Shown here piece after piece: positions 16,480 through 24,765 of a DNA stretch of 36,948 nucleotides (position 1 is the stretch's first letter; every line of letters begins with the position of its first letter). The notes under the pieces are model-generated. The model saw only the letters and a program-made list of their open reading frames with translations, did not search any database and was not told the origin of the DNA. The stretch is taken from NCBI GenBank assembly GCA_009886115.1, contig VFJJ01000048.1:1-36948 (forward strand), written 5' to 3'. Source of the stretch: Actinomycetota bacterium. GTDB lineage: Bacteria > Actinomycetota > Acidimicrobiia > IMCC26256 > VFJJ01. Both the position numbers and the translations under genes were made by a program.

Positions 16480-16533
16480 ACCGGCCGGGAAGTCCCGAAG
16501 GTCATGCTCGAAGTGCCGAAAGGCCCAAGGGAC
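16480..16533. promoter_or_regulatory. cluster of DosR-like half-sites between devR and the GNAT-synthetase gene
   Basis: Three candidate elements lie in 54 bases. AAGTCCCGAA (16490-16499) is an exact match to the right half of the extended DosR box. GTGCCGAAAGGCCC (16513-16526) resembles the GGCCC variant. GGGAC (16529-16533) is a further left half-site. They stand about 105-155 bases upstream of devR and 50-105 bases upstream of the synthetase gene. Several adjacent boxes are usual at DosR-controlled promoters; here only half-sites match well. Confidence 0.38.
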
Positions 16534-16582
16534 CGGAGTTGCGGCCCTGGAGCCGACGGTGCGACCGCCCTAGCGTGCGCTC

Positions 16583-19303
16583 ATGACCGACAACGCACCC
16601 GATCCGCTCCGACCGTCGGAGTATCCCGCCCAGTGGGAGAGCGACGTCGTGCTGAGCGACGGGGGCACGCTCCACGTGAGGCCGGTACGACCCGAAGACA
16701 TCGCCGAGATGGAGGCCCTGCTCGCACGGACCTCACCCGAGTCGGTGTACTTCCGGTTCTTCTCACCCGTGCGCCAACTGTCGCGCTCGACCCTGGAGCG
16801 CTTCGCCAACGTCGACTACGTCGATCGCATGGCCTTCGTGGTCGAGGACGACGGTCGGCTCGTGGCCGTGGCCCGGTACGAGCGCACCCCCGGCAGCGAC
16901 GAGGCCGAGGTGGCGTTCCTCATCGAGGACCGTCACCATGGACGGGGCCTGGGCACACTCCTGCTCGAGCACCTCGCCGCTGCCGGACGGGCGCACAACC
17001 TCACGCGATTCTTCGCCGACACCTTGGCCGAGAACCAGAAGATGCTCGGCGTGTTCCGCAACGCCGGTTTCTCCATGACGACGTCGTCCGACGGAGCGGT
17101 CGTCACCGTGCGCTTCCCGATCGAGGAGACACCGGCCGTGGCTCGGGCCATCGAGGAGCGCGAGCACCGCTCGGAAGCCCGCTCGATCGCCCGAGTGCTC
17201 GCGCCCACGTCGATCGCCGTCGTCGGAGCAGCGCGCCAACCGGGCACGATCGGGCACGAGATCTTCCGCAACCTCATCATCGGGGGCTTCACGGGTCCGG
17301 TGTTCCCGGTGCACCCGAGCGCCCGGTCCATCGCCGGGGTTCGGGCCTACCCCCGGCTCGACGACATCCCCGACGACATCGATCTGGTGATCGTGGCCGT
17401 CCCGTCCGAAGCCGTGATGGACGTGCTGCGGAGCTGTCCGGCCAAGAACGTCCACGGGGTGGTGATCATCTCGAACGGCTTCGCCGAATCCGACGCCCAG
17501 GGCCGTCAGGCCGAGCACGAGATCGTCGCGTTCGCGCTCCGCCACGGCATCCGCATCATCGGGCCCAACTGCCTCGGCATCGTGAACACGGCGAGCAGCG
17601 TGATGATGAACGCCACTTTCGCCCCGGTCCGACCCGTGCCCGGTCGAGTCGCGCTCATGTCGCAGTCGGGCGCGATCGGCATCGCCGCGCTCCAGCAGGC
17701 CGCGGCGTCGGGGCTCGGGTTGTCGAGCTTCGTCTCGGTGGGCAACAAGGCCGACGTGAGCGGCAACGACCTGCTCCAGTATTGGGAGGACGACCCCGAG
17801 ACCGCCGTCGTCATGCTGTACCTCGAGTCGTTCGGCAACCCTCGGAAGTTCGCGCGGATCGCCCGCCGGGTGGCTCGCACCAAGCCGATCGTCGCGGTGA
17901 AGGCAGGCCGGTCGACCGCCGGAAACCGTGCTGCCGCTTCGCACACCGCGTCGGCAGCCACCAGCGATGTCGCGGTCGACGCGCTGTTCCACCAGACCGG
18001 CGTCATCCGGGTCGACACGCTCGGCGAGCTGTTCGACACGGCCCGCCTCCTGGCCACGCAGCCGGTGCCGAAGGGCCGACGGGTGGCGATCGTCGGCAAC
18101 TCCGGTGGCCCCATGATCCTCGCCGCCGACGCCTGCGCGGCCGGGGCGTTGCTGGTGCCCGAGCTCAGCCCCGAGACCCAGGCGGCGCTCCGGTCGTTCC
18201 TCCCCCCCACCGCGGCCGTGCGCAATCCCGTCGATCTCGTCGCCGCGGCATCGGCGGCCCAGTTCGAGCAGGCCGTCCGCACCCTGCTCGCCGATCCCGA
18301 GATCGATGCGCTCGTCGCCGTGTACACACCTCCGATCGTCACCCGCACCGAGGACATCCTCGCCGCGGTGAGCCGCGGGGCCACCTCGGCGCGCTCCGAC
18401 GTGCCCGTGCTCGCTGTCGTGCTCTCGGGCGAGCACCCCGATCCCGACGCATCGGGATCGGTACCCGTGTACCCGTTGCCCGAGCCGGCGATCCGCGCTC
18501 TCGCCCGGGCCGCCGATCACGGCGCCTGGCGGGACGCTCCCGTCGGTCACATGGCTCCCGTCGATCGTGCAACGGTGGGCTCGGCTCGCGTGATGGTCGA
18601 CGATGCTCTCGCCGGGCATCCCGACGGGACCTGGCTCGATCTCGATCGCAGCCGGGCCCTGCTGGGCTGCTTCGGGATACCGGTCATCGAGAGCCGCACG
18701 GCCGGCACGGCCGACGAGGTCGTCGCGGCGGCCAGGGCGATCGGCTTCCCCGTGGCGCTCAAGGCCGCCAACCCTCAGCTCGTCCACAAGACCGACGTGG
18801 GCGGGGTGCGCCTCGGCCTCGTCGACGCGGTCGCGGTCGAGCGCGCCCATGCCGAGATGATGGCCTCATTGGGCGATCGGCTCGGCGGGGTGCTCGTGCA
18901 GCCCATGGCTGGGAGTGGCGTCGAGACCATCGTCGGCGTGGTGAACGACCCGTCGTTCGGGCCGCTGGTCATGTTCGGTCTGGGTGGCATCGCCACCGAG
19001 CTCCTCGGAGATCGCCAGTTCCGAGTGCTCCCCCTGTCGAGCATCGACGCCACCGCGCTCGTGGCGTCGCTGCGCACTTCGCCGCTGCTGTTCGGCTATC
19101 GGGGAGCACCCCCGGTCGCCGTGGCCGCGCTCGAGGACCTCCTGGTTCGGGTTGCTCAGCTGGCCGAGCACGTGCCCGAGCTGGCCGAGCTCGACCTGAA
19201 TCCGGTGATCGCCCGGCCCGATGGGGTGCTCGCGCTCGACGTGAAGCTCCGCCTGATTCCAGCTCGGCCCCATCCCGAGTTGGCGGTTCGGCGACTCGAC
19301 TGA
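16583..19303 (+). CDS. N-terminal GNAT acetyltransferase fused to NDP-forming acyl-CoA synthetase (PatA-like)
   Basis: A 906-residue protein related to bacterial protein acetyltransferases of the Pat family, of the type with GNAT first. The GNAT domain (about 1-195) has the acetyl-CoA loop HHGRGLG (about 118-124). The CoA-binding Rossmann domain starts near 205 (SIAVVGAARQPGTIGHE), followed by ligase domains with GPNCLGIVN, SQSGAIG and the phospho-histidine loop AASHTAS (His 454). A C-terminal ATP-grasp domain (about 680-890) contains FPVALKAANPQLVHKTDVGG. All expected motifs are present, so synthetase activity may be retained. In known Pat proteins this part is regulatory and the enzyme acetylates acyl-CoA synthetases, but the target here is unknown. 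Divergent promoter with devR. Confidence 0.88.
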   Translation: MTDNAPDPLRPSEYPAQWESDVVLSDGGTLHVRPVRPEDIAEMEALLARTSPESVYFRFFSPVRQLSRSTLERFANVDYVDRMAFVVEDDGRLVAVARYERTPGSDEAEVAFLIEDRHHGRGLGTLLLEHLAAAGRAHNLTRFFADTLAENQKMLGVFRNAGFSMTTSSDGAVVTVRFPIEETPAVARAIEEREHRSEARSIARVLAPTSIAVVGAARQPGTIGHEIFRNLIIGGFTGPVFPVHPSARSIAGVRAYPRLDDIPDDIDLVIVAVPSEAVMDVLRSCPAKNVHGVVIISNGFAESDAQGRQAEHEIVAFALRHGIRIIGPNCLGIVNTASSVMMNATFAPVRPVPGRVALMSQSGAIGIAALQQAAASGLGLSSFVSVGNKADVSGNDLLQYWEDDPETAVVMLYLESFGNPRKFARIARRVARTKPIVAVKAGRSTAGNRAAASHTASAATSDVAVDALFHQTGVIRVDTLGELFDTARLLATQPVPKGRRVAIVGNSGGPMILAADACAAGALLVPELSPETQAALRSFLPPTAAVRNPVDLVAAASAAQFEQAVRTLLADPEIDALVAVYTPPIVTRTEDILAAVSRGATSARSDVPVLAVVLSGEHPDPDASGSVPVYPLPEPAIRALARAADHGAWRDAPVGHMAPVDRATVGSARVMVDDALAGHPDGTWLDLDRSRALLGCFGIPVIESRTAGTADEVVAAARAIGFPVALKAANPQLVHKTDVGGVRLGLVDAVAVERAHAEMMASLGDRLGGVLVQPMAGSGVETIVGVVNDPSFGPLVMFGLGGIATELLGDRQFRVLPLSSIDATALVASLRTSPLLFGYRGAPPVAVAALEDLLVRVAQLAEHVPELAELDLNPVIARPDGVLALDVKLRLIPARPHPELAVRRLD

Positions 19304-19426
19304 CGCGGGGCGCGGACTCGTCGGCACTGGGCGCGGCACACTCGAGGCGGCCGGTCGGCGCGTGGAGCGCGTCGACGGGGGCCGGTCTGATGCCGAAACG
19401 GGCTCGACTGATCAGAATGGCGAACC

Positions 19427-20191
19427 ATGCAGACCCATCGATACCTCGACAAGGTCGTCGTGATCACCGGCGGCGGCGCCGGCATCGGTCGCCGTTACGC
19501 GCATCGGTTCGCCGACGAGGGCGCACACATCGTCGTGGCCGACCGCGACCTGGCCGCAGCACAGCAGGTCGTCTCCGAGCTCGCCGCTCTCGAGCGACAG
19601 GCCCTCGCCTGTGAGATGGACGTCACCGACCAGGCGGCCGTCGACGCCATGGTCTCGGCCACCGTCACCCGCTTCGGCGGTATCGACGTGCTCGTCAACA
19701 ACGCGGCGATCCACCACGACGATGCGCAGCTCCCGTTCACGGCCGAGGCCATCGCACTGTGGCGGGCGGTGCTCGACGTGAACGTGATCGGGGCGCTGAT
19801 CTGCGCGACGGCCTGCCGAGCGGCCATGGCGGGTCGCCAGGCGTCGATCATCAACCACTCCTCGATGGCTGCCTGGCTCGGCGGGTCGGCCTACGGGGTG
19901 TCGAAGCTGGCGCTCAACGCCCTCACCGTCGGATTGGCCGAGGCCTTCGCCGTCGACGGTGTCCGCGTCAACGGGATCGCCCCCGGCCTCGTCGACTCCG
20001 AGACCTCGGTGGCGTGGATGGGCCGCCACGAAGGCATCGAGCAGGCCCTCGTGGGGCACCAGATCATCCAGCGACTCGGCCGGATGGACGACCTGGCCGA
20101 CACGGCCCTCTTCCTGTGCTCCGAGGCCGCCAGCTTCATCACCGGCCAGACACTGCTGGTCGACGGCGGCTACACGCGCAAGGCGTTCTGA
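19427..20191 (+). CDS. short-chain dehydrogenase/reductase (SDR)
   Basis: A classical SDR of 254 residues, NAD(P)-dependent. It has cofactor loop TGGGAGIG (14-21), an acidic residue after the second strand (VADRDL) that favours NAD, CEMDVTD, VLVNNAA, catalytic Ser in INHSSMAAW, Tyr 156 and Lys 160 in YGVSK, and the C-terminal ITGQTLLVDGGYTRKAF. ATG 19427 is the family start. No strong ribosome-binding site is visible. The substrate cannot be predicted. It is followed by three short direct repeats and converges with a helix-turn-helix regulator gene. Confidence 0.9.
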   Translation: MQTHRYLDKVVVITGGGAGIGRRYAHRFADEGAHIVVADRDLAAAQQVVSELAALERQALACEMDVTDQAAVDAMVSATVTRFGGIDVLVNNAAIHHDDAQLPFTAEAIALWRAVLDVNVIGALICATACRAAMAGRQASIINHSSMAAWLGGSAYGVSKLALNALTVGLAEAFAVDGVRVNGIAPGLVDSETSVAWMGRHEGIEQALVGHQIIQRLGRMDDLADTALFLCSEAASFITGQTLLVDGGYTRKAF

Positions 20192-20219
20192 CACCGATCG
20201 TTCTGACACCCGTTCTGAC
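20185..20219 (+). repeat. three GTTCTGAC direct repeats at the SDR stop
   Basis: GTTCTGAC occurs at 20185, 20200 and 20212; the first two extend to GTTCTGACAC. The first copy contains the SDR stop codon. The spacing (15 and 12 bases) is uneven. They may reflect slippage duplication of the gene end or a binding-site array; neither can be decided by eye. Confidence 0.55.
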
Positions 20220-20305
20220 CCGATGAAACCCTGACGGGGCTGCTCATCGTCACTCCATGACACCGGGGAGCCGTGTGCTCCAAGCCGTTCCGGTACATCG
20301 GGTGA

Positions 20306-20620
20306 TCAGCGGGTCGCGCCCTTGCGGCTCGGTGTGGTCGACTCGAGGAGGTCGAGCAGGTCCCCGATGTTGTGGTTGCGCTCGAGCGCGTGACGTAACG
20401 GGCGTCGCGACTCGATCGTGTATCGGTTGCGGCGGCCAACCCGTTCCACCTGGACATATCCGGCCTCGGCCAGATCGGCGACGATCTTCTGGGCCGCCCG
20501 CTCGGTGATACCCACGACGGTGGCAACATCTCGAAGGCGGATCTCGGCGTCGCGACGGATGCACAGCAGCACGTGCGCGTGGTTGGTCAGGAAGGTCCAA
20601 GAGCTCGGGTGCTCACTCAT
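20306..20620 (-). CDS. winged helix-turn-helix transcriptional regulator
   Basis: A 104-residue DNA-binding protein. After MSEHPSSWTFLTNHAHVLLC it has a winged-helix core: IRLRDVATVVGITERAAQKI is the helix-turn-helix, followed by VADLAEAGYVQVERVGRRN and RYTIESRRPLRHALE as the wing and final helix. This resembles ArsR/MarR-like small regulators found in actinobacteria. It has no metal-binding Cys cluster and no ligand domain, so the signal is unknown. ATG 20620 fits; a longer reading upstream lacks homology. It converges with the SDR gene and is divergent from the LIV-type transport operon, which it could control. Confidence 0.8.
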   Translation of the reverse strand: MSEHPSSWTFLTNHAHVLLCIRRDAEIRLRDVATVVGITERAAQKIVADLAEAGYVQVERVGRRNRYTIESRRPLRHALERNHNIGDLLDLLESTTPSRKGATR

Positions 20621-20980
20621 CAGCGGCCAGTGTACGACCGAGGCGTCGACATGTGAAGGATGATTCGCTACTCCGGTATCGCTCACCGTTGCGCCGGTCC
20701 CGTCGGAGGAGGCGTCTTGGCCGCGGCGAGGCGCCCAGAAGGGCACGGGCGCCTCGAGCCAGCCAGCGGGACCCGGACGCCGAGGGGGCTCCCCGTCGGG
20801 TTGCAGCCACGAGTTGCTCGATCCTAGGGTTCGACCGTATTCCAGGGTCGAGCGGCACCGGTCGCAGCATCAGCTGCATCAGCTGAGGGGCGACATGGGG
20901 TGTCCCCGGCCTGGAACAGCGGCGCCGCCGTGCCGATGGCGCGGCGGATGTAACCAACGTCGATCAACAGGGGGAAACAC
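20621..20980. other. intergenic control region of the transport operon
   Basis: About 360 bases with no convincing gene between the regulator and the binding-protein gene. It contains a tandem copy of GCATCAGCT (20867-20884), which includes the palindrome CAGCTG and is a candidate operator. TTGCTC at about 20814 followed by a GTATTC-like hexamer near 20837 is a possible promoter. AGGGGG shortly before ATG 20981 is the ribosome-binding site. Confidence 0.45.
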
Positions 20981-22471
20981 ATGCGGGTCAGGTCAGGGAG
21001 CAGGTGGGCGCGATTGCTCACGCTCGGAATGGTCATGGCACTTGCCGCCGCGGCATGCGGCGACGATGACGACGACGCGGCGGGCAGCGGCGATCCCACG
21101 ACCGCACCGGTCGCCGACGACGCCACGACCACGGCGCCCGCGGCGACCACCGCCCCGGCAGCCACGACCACGGCCGCCCCGGGCGACCCGACGACGACCA
21201 CCGCGGCCGTCGACCCGTCGATTCCGACCGTCGGTGCCGACGAGCGACTCGTAGCCGGAACCTGCTCCGAAGGCACGGCCAACGCCGATGAAGATCTCGG
21301 TATCACCGAGGACACGGCGAACATCGCGCTCGTCAGCATCGACTTCAAGCCCTTGGCCGACATCGGCTTCGCGGCCAGCGGTCTCGACGTCACGCAGATC
21401 GCGACGCCGTTCATCGACGCGATCAACGACGCCGGCGGCGTCTGCGGCCGTCAGATCGACTACCAGCCGGTGCTCTACAACATCCTCGCCCGCGAGGGCG
21501 GCGCCGCGTGCCTCAAGGTCACCGAGGACCGGCGCAACCTCATGGTCTTCGGTCAGGGCGGCTGGAACGAGACCACCTGTGTAGCCGAGGCCGGCACGAT
21601 CGTCATCGGTCAGCAGGACTTCGCGGAGTCTGCCGTCGAGGCGGCCGGGGGTGATCTCGGCATCATGTTCGCCGTTCCCCCGAGCATCGAGCAGGCCTTC
21701 AGGGCCTCGGTCCAGAACTACCTCCCCGAGCTCGAGGGTAAGAAGGTCGGCGTGTTCTACGGCGCCGTCTTCCCCCAGCACGGTGACGCGATCGAGGAGG
21801 TCGTACTCCCCATCCTCGACGAAGCCGGCATCGACTACATCTCCTACCGCACCGACTTCACCGGCCCGAGCGACCCGCAAGGCGCGGCGATCCAGTCGGC
21901 CGCAGCAACCGACTTCGTCGGCCAGGAGGTCGACATCGTTCTCGGCTTCACCCAGACAACCCACCACGTCGGTATCCAGGGCGAGATGGCAGCGCAGGGT
22001 CTGATCCCGACGTGGCTGTGGTCGAACGTCGGCTCCAACTCGGCCAACGAGCTGTTCGCCAAGGCGTTCAACGTTCAAGAGATCGCCGACGGCGAACGGA
22101 TCATGAGCTACACCAACCCCCCGTCGCTGACCGGCGACAAGGCGTGGGCGAAGTCGTGCAACGAGCAGTACGTCGAGCTCGGCGGCGAGGAGTTCGAGCC
22201 CGGTACCTTCGACTTCTCGGCAGTGGCCAACATCTGCGCGCAGATCGACCTGATGGCCGCGGTGCTTACCCAGGTCGGCCCCGAAGTGTCGCAGGAGAAG
22301 ATCGTGGCCTCGCTCGAGGGTCTCCCGCCCTTCCACATGCAGGGAACGCTGGTCCCCAAGCAGTGGGGTCCCGGAGTGCGTTTCGCGAGCAGGGGAATGC
22401 AGGAACTCGTCTACGACGGCTCCACCAACACCTACAGCATCCAAGGCGAGCTCATCGAGATCGCTCCGTAG
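20981..22471 (+). CDS. LIV/urea-type ABC transporter substrate-binding lipoprotein
   Basis: A 496-residue extracytoplasmic binding protein. The signal peptide ends in lipobox AAAAC (Cys about 26), followed by an Asp run and a Thr/Ala-rich linker to about residue 80. The folded part is a periplasmic-binding-protein type I (Peripla_BP_6) domain, with TANIALVSIDFKPLADIGF, FIDAINDAGGVCGRQIDYQP, LMVFGQGGWNE and GKKVGVFYGAVFPQHGD. These proteins bind branched-chain amino acids, urea, amides or aromatic acids; the ligand is not predictable here. It is the first gene of the operon, and a strong hairpin 26 bases after its stop probably sets a higher level of this protein than of the membrane parts. 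Confidence 0.88.
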   Translation: MRVRSGSRWARLLTLGMVMALAAAACGDDDDDAAGSGDPTTAPVADDATTTAPAATTAPAATTTAAPGDPTTTTAAVDPSIPTVGADERLVAGTCSEGTANADEDLGITEDTANIALVSIDFKPLADIGFAASGLDVTQIATPFIDAINDAGGVCGRQIDYQPVLYNILAREGGAACLKVTEDRRNLMVFGQGGWNETTCVAEAGTIVIGQQDFAESAVEAAGGDLGIMFAVPPSIEQAFRASVQNYLPELEGKKVGVFYGAVFPQHGDAIEEVVLPILDEAGIDYISYRTDFTGPSDPQGAAIQSAAATDFVGQEVDIVLGFTQTTHHVGIQGEMAAQGLIPTWLWSNVGSNSANELFAKAFNVQEIADGERIMSYTNPPSLTGDKAWAKSCNEQYVELGGEEFEPGTFDFSAVANICAQIDLMAAVLTQVGPEVSQEKIVASLEGLPPFHMQGTLVPKQWGPGVRFASRGMQELVYDGSTNTYSIQGELIEIAP

Positions 22472-22496
22472 GGCTCGCCGATCTCCCATGTTGAAC

Positions 22497-22526
22497 GGGT
22501 GGCCGGTGCTCAGGCACCGGCCACCC
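22497..22526 (+). terminator. intra-operon hairpin after the binding-protein gene
   Basis: GGGTGGCCGGTGC (22497-22509) pairs perfectly with 22514-22526 across a TCAG loop, a 13-base-pair stem; GAAC and GTTC extend it with a two-base bulge. There is no long U-tract. In binding-protein-dependent operons such hairpins stabilise the upstream transcript or partly terminate, which is the likely role. Confidence 0.7.
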
Positions 22527-22566
22527 GCGTTCTTGCCGTCCGCACGAACGTTCCGAGGAGACATCA

Positions 22567-24765
22567 GTGGGTGACGAGCTCGAGGTTGACGCCGCGGATC
22601 TCACCGCAGCCGTCCTCGCCGAGGAGACCCAGCGCCGCGCCGAGCAGTCAGCCCGCGACGACGTGGTGCTGAGCAATCAGCTCCCGGGCGTCGGCGACAA
22701 ACGCATGTCGTTGCGGGAGTCGCTCGACGCGGGAGGTGGCGGACTCGTCGGCGTGCTGTGGTGTCACGGTGTCGTCGACGAGTGGCCGCGCGTCGCCATG
22801 CTCGTGTTGCTCCCCGACATCCAGGCGACGTTCGGTGTGAGCGACACCACCGTGCTCGGTGTCGCCGGCCTCTTCGGGCTGGTGCTGGTCCTCGGCTCAC
22901 TGCCGTTCGGGTGGATGGCCGATCGGCTCAACCGCATCCGCATCATGGCGGCCGGTGCCGCCATATGGGGCGCGTTCACGATGTTCATGGGCCTGGCCCC
23001 GTCGATCTTCATCTTTGCCCTGTTCGTGATCGGCAACGGGTTCGGCCAGGCCAGCCGCATCCCCAACTCGGCGTCGTTGCTCGCTGACGGCTATCCCCTC
23101 CAGGCCCGCAACACGATCTTCGCCATCGAGGCCTCGGCGCGACCGTTCGGACAGTTCACCGGTCCGTTCCTCGCCGGCGCGATCGCCGGGATGGCCGGCG
23201 GCGCCGAGGGTTGGCGCTGGGCCTTCTACATCTTCGCCATCCCGCCGATCATCCTCGTGTTCGTCACGCTGTTGCTCAAGCATCCCAAGCGCGGCCAGTA
23301 CGAGCAGCAGGATGTGCTGGGCGAGAGCCTGGGAACCGACAACGCAGGCCCGCCGATCTCGCTGTCGGCCGCGTTCGCTCGGCTGAAAAAGGTCCGGACC
23401 TTCTATTACATGGTCGTCGGCCTCGGGGCGATGGGCTTTGCCCTGTTTGCAGCACCGGGGCTCATGTCGCTCCTCCTCGAGGAGGAGTACGGCTACAACG
23501 CCGACAAACGAGGTTGGATCCTCGGCATCTCCTGGATACCGGCGATCATCATGGTCCCGATCGCCGGGCGTATCGGCGACAAGCTCTTCCGCAAGTCGCC
23601 GGAGCTCGTGCTGCGCCTGGCCGGGATTCTTATCGGGGTTTACGGCTTGGTCTTCACCGTGGGGCTCAGGTTCCACACGCCGGCCGTCCTCATCGTCATG
23701 TACGCCTTGGCCAACGGGTTCCAGGCCTCGGCGTTCGCGCTGACCGGCCCGACCATCGCCTCGGTGGTGCCCTACAAGATGCGATCGATGGCGTTCTCGC
23801 TCGTCGGTTTGTATCTCACGCTCATCGGAGGCGTGGGCGGGAACCTGCTCGGCGGGTCGATGAGCGACGAGTTCGGCGAGCGCACGGCGCTCACAGCGCT
23901 CGTCCCTCCGGCGATCATCCTCGGCTCGATCCTGGTCGTCTACGGCTCGCGCTACGTGAAGCGTGACCTCTCGCTCGTGGTCTCCGAGCTCAAGGAGGAA
24001 CAGCAGGAGCAGATCCGGATGGCCGATGACCCCGAGAACATCCCTGTGCTGCAGGTACGTAACCTCGATTACTCCTACGGCATGGTCCAGGTGCTCTTCG
24101 ACTGCCACCTCGACCTGGCCCAAGGTGAGGCGCTGGCCCTCCTCGGCACGAACGGCGCCGGTAAGTCGACCCTCCTCAAGGCCATCGCAGGACTGGGGAT
24201 CCCCGATCGCGGGGTCGTCAGGTTCCGAGGCCGCACGATCACCTTCGCGCCGGCCGAGTGGCGCGTCGGCCAAGGGATCATCCTCGTGCGCGGTGGGGCC
24301 GGCGTGTTCCCGGGCCTGTCGGTCGCCGAGAACTTCGAGATGTTCGCCACGTCGTTGAAGCTGTCGGCGGCCGAGTACCAGGAGCGATTGCAGTCGATCT
24401 TCGAGGTGTTCCCCATCCTCGAGGAACGCCAACGCCAGCGGGCCGGCAGCCTCTCGGGCGGCCAGCGCCAGATGCTGGCCCTGGCTCTGGCGCTCGTGCA
24501 CCGGCCCGAGGTGCTGATCATCGACGAGCTGTCGCTCGGGCTGGCCCCCATCGTCGTGCAGGAGCTGATCGGTGTCGTCGAACGCCTCAAGGAGCGGGGC
24601 CAGACGATGATCATCGTCGAGCAGTCGCTCAACATCGCGCTGGCGCTGTGCGATCGGGCCATGTTCATGGAGAAGGGCCGGATCCGCTTCGAGGGCCCCA
24701 CGAGCGAGCTTGCTGAGCGCGACGACATCGTGCACGCAGTGTTCCTCGGTTCGGCGCAGTCGTGA
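22567..24765 (+). CDS. MFS transporter fused to a LivF-type ABC ATPase
   Basis: A 732-residue fusion. After a polar N-terminus, residues about 60-470 form an MFS transporter of about twelve hydrophobic segments (GLVLVLGSLPFGWMADRLNR is the MFS loop 2-3 motif). From about residue 490 a complete LivF-type ATPase follows: VLQVRNLDYSYGMVQVLF, Walker A GTNGAGKST (527-535), signature LSGGQRQM (629), Walker B VLIIDE (649-654) and MIIVEQSLNIALALCDRA. No stop or frameshift separates them. GTG 22567 has AGGAG at 22556-22560. The stop overlaps the next start (GTGA). The ATPase should serve the LIV-type permease encoded downstream; the MFS part may be a second transporter or a membrane anchor, which is inference. 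Confidence 0.9.
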   Translation: MGDELEVDAADLTAAVLAEETQRRAEQSARDDVVLSNQLPGVGDKRMSLRESLDAGGGGLVGVLWCHGVVDEWPRVAMLVLLPDIQATFGVSDTTVLGVAGLFGLVLVLGSLPFGWMADRLNRIRIMAAGAAIWGAFTMFMGLAPSIFIFALFVIGNGFGQASRIPNSASLLADGYPLQARNTIFAIEASARPFGQFTGPFLAGAIAGMAGGAEGWRWAFYIFAIPPIILVFVTLLLKHPKRGQYEQQDVLGESLGTDNAGPPISLSAAFARLKKVRTFYYMVVGLGAMGFALFAAPGLMSLLLEEEYGYNADKRGWILGISWIPAIIMVPIAGRIGDKLFRKSPELVLRLAGILIGVYGLVFTVGLRFHTPAVLIVMYALANGFQASAFALTGPTIASVVPYKMRSMAFSLVGLYLTLIGGVGGNLLGGSMSDEFGERTALTALVPPAIILGSILVVYGSRYVKRDLSLVVSELKEEQQEQIRMADDPENIPVLQVRNLDYSYGMVQVLFDCHLDLAQGEALALLGTNGAGKSTLLKAIAGLGIPDRGVVRFRGRTITFAPAEWRVGQGIILVRGGAGVFPGLSVAENFEMFATSLKLSAAEYQERLQSIFEVFPILEERQRQRAGSLSGGQRQMLALALALVHRPEVLIIDELSLGLAPIVVQELIGVVERLKERGQTMIIVEQSLNIALALCDRAMFMEKGRIRFEGPTSELAERDDIVHAVFLGSAQS

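Noticed and set aside
16192-19614. Very long plus-strand frame (1140 residues) overlapping the GNAT-synthetase gene
   Set aside because: The product is dominated by Arg, Gly and Pro and has no domain. The other plus-strand frame from 16583 carries the full GNAT, ligase and ATP-grasp motifs.
22897-24735. Minus-strand frame of 612 residues opposite the MFS-LivF fusion
   Set aside because: Rich in Glu, Asp, His and Arg with no recognisable motif; it mirrors the conserved coding strand.
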